Assembly (NCBI GenBank): GCA_946008205.1
Contig: CAMGAZ010000105.1
Span: 1-5,657 of the forward strand
Direction of reading: 5' to 3'
Length of the DNA: 5,657 nucleotides
DNA from: an uncultured Clostridium sp.
GTDB taxonomy: Bacteria > Bacillota > Clostridia > TANB77 > CAG-508
Made by a program: the position numbers and the translations under genes. How positions within the stretch are numbered: position 1 is the first letter of the stretch; each line of letters opens with the position of its first letter. Below are positions 1-4,070 of this stretch, piece by piece. The notes beneath the pieces were generated by a model. The model was not told the origin of the DNA. It was given only the letters and a program-made list of their open reading frames with translations, and did not search any database.

Positions 1-31
1 TATATATTTTTAAAGTATTGCTGAAAAAATT

Positions 32-120
32 AATATTTTTATAAAATGAGCCGAAATATCGTGTCGTCACATGAGCTACGTGCACTCGATATTAGCTTTC
101 GAAATTTTATAAAACATATT
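32..120. repeat. Long imperfect inverted repeat (stem-loop, about 89 nt)
   Basis: The two arms can fold on each other in layers. Bases 32-36 pair with 116-120. The 11-bp stretch 37-47 (ttttataaaat) pairs perfectly with 104-114. Bases 48-51 pair with 95-98, with one G-U. The 7-bp stretch 55-61 (aatatcg) pairs perfectly with 87-93. The 25-nt apical loop (62-86) is richer in G and C than its surroundings. No T-tract directly follows on either strand, so it is not a typical intrinsic terminator. It lies just outside the dispersed repeat that starts at 124. It could be a structured small RNA, a recombination or transposon end, or a decayed remnant. I recognise no known RNA family. Confidence 0.5.
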
Positions 121-204
121 GTCAAATTCTGTCTATCGATTTTCCTTTATTTTTAGCCACTTCTATTATATAATCTATTTTACCTACTTTATGTAGAGTT
201 TACT

Positions 205-234
205 AAAGGAGGTGATAATATGCGTAATATTATC
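205..234 (+). promoter_or_regulatory. Perfect Shine-Dalgarno and start-codon hairpin of the tiny ORF
   Basis: Bases 205-216 read aaaggaggtgat, complementary over 12 nt to the usual 3' end of bacterial 16S rRNA. The GGAGG core ends 7 nt before the ATG at 220, which is ideal spacing. Bases 214-221 (gataatat) pair perfectly with 227-234 (atattatc) around a 5-nt loop, so an 8-bp hairpin covers the end of the ribosome site and part of the start codon. Such hairpins often throttle translation of small toxic or membrane peptides. That role is inferred here. Confidence 0.6.
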
Positions 235-282
235 TTGTTGATAGTATTAATCATTATATATTTAATACTGAAACAATTTTAG
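220..282 (+). CDS. Tiny hydrophobic peptide (20 aa), possible type I toxin-like or membrane peptide
   Basis: The ORF encodes MRNIILLIVLIIIYLILKQF and stops at TAG. Residues 4-17 are all aliphatic or aromatic, enough for a short membrane segment. An Arg precedes it and a Lys follows near the C-terminus. The start is set by the optimal Shine-Dalgarno at 205-216, the strongest ribosome site in the window. In size and composition it resembles the 18-19 residue Ibs toxins of enteric bacteria and other type I toxin peptides, but I see no sequence relation to a named family. It is the only predicted gene here on the plus strand besides its own degenerate duplicate. A plus-strand TATAAT lies at 169-174 with a poor -35, so its promoter is uncertain. 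I could not find a convincing antisense-RNA promoter opposite it. AT-rich DNA often encodes hydrophobic peptides by chance, so the case rests on the ribosome site and the start hairpin. Confidence 0.45.
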   Translation: MRNIILLIVLIIIYLILKQF

Positions 283-310
283 TATTGTATATACTGATTT
301 AATACATATG

Positions 311-345
311 AGAAAAATCCCAGATGCAACAACCATCTGGGATTT
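311..345 (-). terminator. Intrinsic terminator hairpin downstream of the nucleosidase gene
   Basis: Bases 315-326 (aaatcccagatg) pair perfectly with 334-345 around a 7-nt loop. On the minus strand the hairpin ends in five T residues (317-313). On the plus strand the stem is followed only by AT-rich sequence without a T-run. It therefore works best for minus-strand transcripts, about 117 nt beyond the nucleosidase stop. It may also weakly end the plus-strand tiny-ORF transcript. Copy B of the repeat keeps only one arm (4033-4037), so the hairpin is lost there. Confidence 0.7.
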
Positions 346-351
346 AATAAT

Positions 352-417
352 ATGCATAGCATTATCTTGTTTAGTATTATAATAATAATACTATTATTTA
401 TTATTTTTGTCAATTAG
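352..417 (+). CDS. Second tiny hydrophobic ORF (21 aa), degenerate duplicate of the first
   Basis: This ORF begins Met-His-Ser-Ile-Ile-Leu and continues with a run of Ile, Leu, Phe and Val before ending Val-Asn-TAG. Its first part is a copy of the ORF at 220: bases 347-371 match 215-239 at 22 of 25 positions, and after a 2-base gap 372-379 matches 242-249 exactly. The gap shifts the frame after residue 6, yet the ORF stays open and hydrophobic. The upstream ribosome site is poor, only GGGA about 9 nt before the ATG and buried in the terminator arm. It is more likely a decayed duplicate than a working gene. Low-complexity ATT/ATA codons also make chance likely. Confidence 0.2.
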   Translation: MHSIILFSIIIIILLFIIFVN

Positions 418-461
418 TTTTAAAAAATTTTTTCCAAATATCATCGACATTTTGTTACAAT

Positions 462-1091
462 TTACAAGATAAAATCAAGTCCACTCGTCAGTTCCATTAC
501 ATTTTTCATATCTATATTTTTGTAATAGTCTTCTAAGTTTAAGTTGTCGCTTACTTTCTTTAATGCAACAAGTTCAATTCCATATATACAGCATATTAAG
601 TATATTGAGTGAAGTTCCATGTCAAATAAAACATCGTCTTTTATATTGGTTGATGTTACAAAGCTTTCGGCGCTGTAGCAAGGAAGTTCTTTGATATTGT
701 CTTTGTGTAGTATTTTTGTTTCTCTTCTAATCGAGCTATCTAATTGTGATAACAGTTTTATCCTGTTCTTTTCAAAGCCCTCAATTACATATTGTTGCTC
801 TCCTGGTATATTCCATTCATAATTATATGATTTACTAACATTAACCCATTCTCCTATTTTTGAGTTAGTCGAGCCTGCATATCCCATATTTATTATTATA
901 TCTGGCTTATTTTTAGCACGCTCTAAATATTGAGTTAATCTTATAGCAGTTTGTTGCTTTCCTATTCCCGTTATTAGTAGTGAAATATTTTCCTTTCTAT
1001 ATATACCATCTTTAATTTTTTCTAAACCTAGTTCTTTTGTAATATCAATTGCTTCTTTTTCCATTGCAATCACGAATAAAATTTGCTTCAT
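462..1091 (-). CDS. Nucleosidase / nucleoside phosphorylase-superfamily protein (MTA/SAH nucleosidase-like)
   Basis: This 209-residue protein appears to belong to the PNP/UDP phosphorylase fold, closest in pattern to 5'-methylthioadenosine/S-adenosylhomocysteine nucleosidase. That enzyme cleaves the glycosidic bond of MTA or SAH in the cytoplasm, releasing adenine. Visible landmarks are the N-terminal strand with AMEKEA (residues 9-14, Glu13 at the catalytic position), TGIGK (41-45), the glycine turn INMGYAG (67-73), ESFVTS (142-147), DME (157-159, whose Glu contacts the ribose in the family), and VSDN (180-183, whose Asp is the catalytic acid). The usual MEGA/MEAT context after the ribose-binding Glu is here MELHS. 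The protein is also somewhat shorter than the roughly 230 residues typical of MTA/SAH nucleosidase, so the substrate may differ. GGGAG (1102-1098) lies 6 nt before the ATG. It has its own promoter (1150-1122) and ends in TAA. Confidence 0.72.
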   Translation of the reverse strand: MKQILFVIAMEKEAIDITKELGLEKIKDGIYRKENISLLITGIGKQQTAIRLTQYLERAKNKPDIIINMGYAGSTNSKIGEWVNVSKSYNYEWNIPGEQQYVIEGFEKNRIKLLSQLDSSIRRETKILHKDNIKELPCYSAESFVTSTNIKDDVLFDMELHSIYLICCIYGIELVALKKVSDNLNLEDYYKNIDMKNVMELTSGLDFIL

Positions 1092-1121
1092 TATATTCTC
1101 CCATCATAATTAATTTTATAT

Positions 1122-1150
1122 ATTCTATAATAAACCTATACGAAAATCAA
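1122..1150 (-). promoter_or_regulatory. Sigma-A-type promoter of the nucleosidase gene
   Basis: On the minus strand, TTGATT (1150-1145) and TAGAAT (1127-1122) are separated by 17 nt. The -35 matches the consensus at 4 of 6 positions and the -10 at 5 of 6. It lies just past the T-tract of the preceding terminator and about 30 nt before the start codon, giving a short leader with the GGGAG ribosome site. Confidence 0.6.
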
Positions 1151-1151
1151 G

Positions 1152-1179
1152 AAAAAAACTAAGTGCTACTCGCACCTAG
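1152..1179 (-). terminator. Intrinsic terminator of the coiled-coil gene, overlapping its stop codon
   Basis: On the minus strand, ctaggtgc (1179-1172) pairs with gcacttag (1166-1159) around the loop gagta. The 8-bp stem contains one G-U pair and is followed directly by seven T residues (1158-1152). The TAG stop codon (1178-1176) lies inside the 5' arm, so a terminating ribosome would cover the stem. This is a textbook rho-independent terminator. Confidence 0.88.
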
Positions 1180-2360
1180 TCTAATTCTCTATCATCATCA
1201 TTTTTCGACCTTTGATTGTCTCTTACCATTCTGTCTATTTGGTCTAAATTAGCTCCTACATTATCTTTTGGTTTTTCTGCCATTTTTTGTAGTTGTGTTA
1301 TGAATGCATCTCTTTGAATTTCAAATGATTTTTCATTCTCTTCATTTACTTTATTTTCTGTGTTATCCTCTTTATTTTCTATATTTTCCTCTTTATTTTC
1401 TATATTATCTTCTTTTTCTTCTTCCAATTTTGCAGCTTTTTTATTTGCTCTCCAGTTTTTTATACTTTTAATTGGATGAATTATTGATGAGAAAAATGTT
1501 CTTAGTTTACTCTTCTTTGCTGGTAATTCTGCCTTTTCAGCTTCTGCTTTCTTTATTTCTTCAACATCTATTTTAATAGTATTATCTAAATCAGTCTCTT
1601 CAACAGATTGTTCTTCTTTTTGAGCTTCTTCTTTTAATTCTTTTTCTTTTTGCTTATTTCTTGTGAATCTTCCTTCTAAGCTCTTAGCATGTATCTGGTC
1701 CCAAGTCTCATTTTGAAATAAAGATTTCCAAGCTAAGTTACACTTACTAATTGCCACTTCAGTTTGTTCTATTTTTTTATCAATAGCTTCATTGTCTTTT
1801 TCAAGTGTTGCTTTTTCTTTTGCTAACGTTACCTTTCTAGCTTTAATTGCTTCCAATTGTGCTTTCAATGTAGCTTCTTCTTTAGCATCTTCTGATGTAT
1901 AGTCTCTATTATCTTTTAATGCTATAATTTGCAATTTTAATTCTATTTCTTTAGTTACGTTGCCGTTTTCAATACTTTTTATCTCGTCTTCTTTAGCCTT
2001 AATTTCTTTGTTATTATTTTCTTTTTGATTTTTTAAGTTATCTAATTTTGTAGTTAATTGGTCTTTATATGCAATTATTCTACTTATTGACATCTTATTT
2101 TTGCTAAGTCCCTCTATTCTTGTTAATTTTTTATTCATTTCTTTTGCTTCAGTCTTAGCATTTTCAAGGCTTTTACTTAAATTTTCTAATTTTTCACTTT
2201 CTTCTGTTGTATTTGCTATTCTTTCTGTTAATCCATTTATTTTTGCATTTACTTCTGCCATTTTTTTAATAATATCGTCTTTTTCAGCAGCTAATTGTTC
2301 TTCACTCATTCCCGATAAACGAATATAATCTTTTTCTAATTTACTTAATTTATTTCCCAT
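1176..2360 (-). CDS. Highly charged coiled-coil protein of unknown function
   Basis: This 394-residue protein is not one I recognise. Residues 1-250 are rich in Lys, Glu, Leu and Ile with heptad-like spacing, predicting long coiled coils broken near 84-100 (GLSKNKMSISRIIAY) and 205-232. The second break is a less charged stretch with three aromatic-containing segments (AWKSLF, ETW, EGRF). Residues 286-304 (LRTFFSSIIHPIKSIKNWR) form a short basic, amphipathic-looking segment that might touch membrane or nucleic acid. Residues 317-337 are three 7-residue repeats of the type ExNxENK, and the tail is acidic and polar. There is no signal peptide, lipobox or membrane helix, so it is probably cytoplasmic. 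AAGGAGA (2373-2367) lies 6 nt before the ATG. Promoter and terminator both flank it closely, so it is a single-gene unit. A structural, cytoskeletal or phage/plasmid-derived role is possible but unsupported. Confidence 0.8.
   Translation of the reverse strand: MGNKLSKLEKDYIRLSGMSEEQLAAEKDDIIKKMAEVNAKINGLTERIANTTEESEKLENLSKSLENAKTEAKEMNKKLTRIEGLSKNKMSISRIIAYKDQLTTKLDNLKNQKENNNKEIKAKEDEIKSIENGNVTKEIELKLQIIALKDNRDYTSEDAKEEATLKAQLEAIKARKVTLAKEKATLEKDNEAIDKKIEQTEVAISKCNLAWKSLFQNETWDQIHAKSLEGRFTRNKQKEKELKEEAQKEEQSVEETDLDNTIKIDVEEIKKAEAEKAELPAKKSKLRTFFSSIIHPIKSIKNWRANKKAAKLEEEKEDNIENKEENIENKEDNTENKVNEENEKSFEIQRDAFITQLQKMAEKPKDNVGANLDQIDRMVRDNQRSKNDDDRELD
1350..1412 (-). repeat. Three tandem 21-bp units inside the coiled-coil gene
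   Basis: Units 1350-1370, 1371-1391 and 1392-1412 each encode seven residues (EDNTENK, EENIENK and EDNIENK respectively). The two right-hand units differ at only two bases, so the array has expanded recently by in-frame slippage or unequal crossing-over. Unit number may vary between strains, lengthening or shortening an acidic-polar linker between the basic segment and the C-terminal tail. Confidence 0.85.
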
Positions 2361-2391
2361 ATAAAATCTCCTTCTATATTCATATAAATTT

Positions 2392-2420
2392 ATTATACCA
2401 CTTAATTAGCTTAAAATCAA
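2392..2420 (-). promoter_or_regulatory. Strong extended -10 promoter of the coiled-coil gene
   Basis: On the minus strand TTGATT (2420-2415) is followed after exactly 17 nt by a perfect TATAAT (2397-2392), preceded by TGG, the extended -10 motif. It is the best promoter in the window. It lies 31 nt before the start codon, so the leader is short and holds only the AAGGAGA ribosome site. No operator-like palindrome is evident around it. Confidence 0.78.
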
Positions 2421-2509
2421 CATTTTATGTATACTTTCTTATATCTCCAGTATAACTATATCACATTATCAAGGGTTAATTGTATATTTTAACACAAATG
2501 TAATATTTC

Positions 2510-3913
2510 TTAATTATTCTGTAACATTTTGTCTTCTATCCATATTCTAATTTCCGAAATCGCTCTATCTGAAATTTTCCCATACTTTATTTTCTTGTCT
2601 GATATTTTATTTCCTTCTAATTCAGGAAGTATTCCATAATTTGCATTCATTGGTTGAAACTTTTCATTTGGCGTTGATATATATTTAGCTAAAGCTCCTA
2701 TCATTGTATACTCAGAGAATTCCATTTTATCTTTTCCTAGTAATTGATTTACAGCATTTAATCCTACAACCAATCCTGACGATATAGATTCTACATATCC
2801 CTCTACACCTGTTATTTGTCCTGCAAAATATATGTTTTTATTTTTCTTTAATTGATACGTATTGTCCAATAATTTAGTAGAATTTATAAAAGTGTTTCTA
2901 TGCATTACTCCATATTTGGCAAATTCAGCATGTTCAAGTCCCGGTATCATGCTAAATACTCTTTTTTGCTCTCCAAACTTTAAATTAGTTTGAAATCCAA
3001 CAATGTTATAAATCGTTGCATCTTTGTTGTCTTGCCTTAGCTGAACCAATGCATATGGTCTATATCCGGTTCTTGGGTCAGAAAATCCCATTGGCTTTAA
3101 CGGTCCATATCTTAATGTATCAATTCCCCTCTTTGCCATAACTTCAACCGGCATGCATCCTTCAAATATTTCTCTCTTCTCAAATTGATGAAGTTCAACA
3201 ACTTCCGCTTTTACAAGCTCATTCCAAAAAGTTTCATATTCTTCCTTATTCATCGGCAAATTAATGTAGCTTTCTTCGCTACCTCTTTCTTTTTTGTTTT
3301 TCGCTTTCCACTCGTCAACATCTTCGTCTTTTTTTCTCTCTTGCTCGTATCTATTTCCATAAAAAGCAATATTCATGTCTATGCTATCTTTCAATACTAT
3401 TGGAGCTGCAGCATCATAAAAATGAAGGTCTTGTTCCCCTGTAATCTCTAAGATTTCTTTTGATAGATTATCTGAAGTTAAGGGTCCTGTTGCAATTATT
3501 ACAATTCCATCGTTAACCAATTGTTTTAAAGATACTCTTCCATTACCAACTTCTTCTCTGATTATATTTATATTATCCATTTTCTCTAGTTCTTGAGTAA
3601 CTCTTTCAGAAAAAGCCTCTCTATCTACTGCCAGAGCTTGTCCTGCTGGCACAGCAGTTTCATCAGCTATACGTATTAATAAGGAATCTAGCATTCTAAG
3701 CTCTTCTTTTAATAATCCACAAGCATTTGTATGTAAATTAGATTTAAAAGAATTGCTACACACAATTTCTGCTAAATTTTCATTTGAGTGGGCTGGTGAA
3801 AACTTATTGGGTTTCATCTCATATAAATTAACTTTAATTCCTCTTTTCGCAATTTGATAAGCTGCCTCCGAGCCTGCGAGGCCTCCTCCAATTATTGTAA
3901 TTTCGTTCTTCAT
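2510..3913 (-). CDS. trmFO: Methylenetetrahydrofolate-tRNA-(uracil-54-C5)-methyltransferase TrmFO
   Basis: This flavoprotein methylates U54 in the T-loop of tRNA to ribothymidine. It uses 5,10-methylenetetrahydrofolate as carbon donor and reduced FAD. The N-terminus has the dinucleotide-binding motif GGGLAGSEAA (residues 9-18), followed by YEMKP (31-35) and the TrmFO signature FSPAHSNE...EIVCSNSFKS (38-58). Cys52 is equivalent to the conserved Cys of the VCSNS motif. The second conserved Cys is Cys253 in FEGCMPVEVMAKRG. Other family motifs include LRYGPLKPMG (267-276), VGFQTNLKFGEQKRVF (305-320) and FAGQITGVEGYVES (363-376). The length is 467 residues, against about 435-450 usually. The excess is a charged insertion near residues 190-213, before YINLPM, where the family usually has a Cys (NCPM). 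GAAAGGA (3927-3921) lies 7 nt before the ATG. Upstream is copy B of the dispersed repeat, whose minus-strand TATAAT (3986-3981) could be the -10, though the -35 is poor. No terminator is clear after the stop. Confidence 0.96.
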   Translation of the reverse strand: MKNEITIIGGGLAGSEAAYQIAKRGIKVNLYEMKPNKFSPAHSNENLAEIVCSNSFKSNLHTNACGLLKEELRMLDSLLIRIADETAVPAGQALAVDREAFSERVTQELEKMDNINIIREEVGNGRVSLKQLVNDGIVIIATGPLTSDNLSKEILEITGEQDLHFYDAAAPIVLKDSIDMNIAFYGNRYEQERKKDEDVDEWKAKNKKERGSEESYINLPMNKEEYETFWNELVKAEVVELHQFEKREIFEGCMPVEVMAKRGIDTLRYGPLKPMGFSDPRTGYRPYALVQLRQDNKDATIYNIVGFQTNLKFGEQKRVFSMIPGLEHAEFAKYGVMHRNTFINSTKLLDNTYQLKKNKNIYFAGQITGVEGYVESISSGLVVGLNAVNQLLGKDKMEFSEYTMIGALAKYISTPNEKFQPMNANYGILPELEGNKISDKKIKYGKISDRAISEIRIWIEDKMLQNN

Positions 3914-3939
3914 TTTTCTATCCTTTCAACTTTTTTATT

Positions 3940-4062
3940 AAATTCTGTCTATCGGTTTTCCTTTATTTCTAGCCATTTTTATTATATAATGTATCTCGCC
4001 TACTTTATGTAGAGTTTACTATATGAGAAAAATCCCAAATATTCATCAACATTTTGTTACAA
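3940..4062. repeat. Dispersed repeat, short copy B
   Basis: This stretch between the SNF2 gene and trmFO is a collapsed version of the 124-460 element. Block 3940-4021 matches 124-205 (74 of 82 identical), 4021-4037 matches 306-322 exactly, and 4035-4062 matches 434-460 with one extra base and one substitution. The two missing segments are those holding the tiny hydrophobic ORFs and one arm of the terminator. The second junction falls on a shared cca, consistent with deletion through microhomology. Because the intact hairpin is only in copy A, copy B is more likely the deleted form. Its minus strand contains TATAAT at 3986-3981, upstream of trmFO, so it may have been recruited as a promoter; the -35 is weak. 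Confidence 0.75.
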
Positions 4063-4070
4063 CATTGTAT

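Larger units (their letters stand above)
124..460. repeat. Dispersed repeat, long copy A
   Basis: Three blocks recur in the same order upstream of trmFO. Block 1 (124-205) matches 3940-4021 without gaps, with 8 mismatches in 82 positions. Block 2 (306-322) matches 4021-4037 exactly. Block 3 (434-460) matches 4035-4062 with one indel and one mismatch. Between the blocks, copy A has about 100 bp (206-305) and about 112 bp (323-434) that copy B lacks; each extra segment holds one tiny hydrophobic ORF. Block 1 includes the 10-bp palindrome attatataat (165-174), which gives a TATAAT on both strands, and a small ctac/gtag hairpin (184-196). Block 3 ends immediately before the stop codon of the nucleosidase gene. 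Copy B likewise ends a few bases after the stop of the SNF2 gene, so both copies sit directly 3' of a gene. Confidence 0.75.

Noticed and set aside
124..205. Minus-strand frame open in both repeat copies, ending in MARNKGKPIDRI (copy B) or VAKNKGKSIDRI (copy A), as a possible coding remnant
   Set aside because: Of the 8 differences between copies, 6 fall in codon positions 1 or 2 and only 2 in position 3, the opposite of protein-level conservation. The frame is preceded by two in-frame stops and has no good ribosome site.
200..285. Minus-strand promoter for an antisense RNA opposing the tiny ORF (TATAAT at 258-253)
   Set aside because: No acceptable -35 lies at 16-18 nt. In this AT-rich stretch a lone TATAAT is expected by chance, so I did not list it as a feature.
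308..382. Plus-strand ORF starting MRKIP, with a similar MRKIP start at 4023 in copy B
   Set aside because: The two diverge completely after the fifth codon, neither has a Shine-Dalgarno, and the copy A frame runs through the terminator hairpin. The shared start is just the conserved 17-nt block.
1350..1412. Tandem repeats as a CRISPR array
   Set aside because: The 21-bp units abut directly without spacers and are in frame with the coiled-coil gene.
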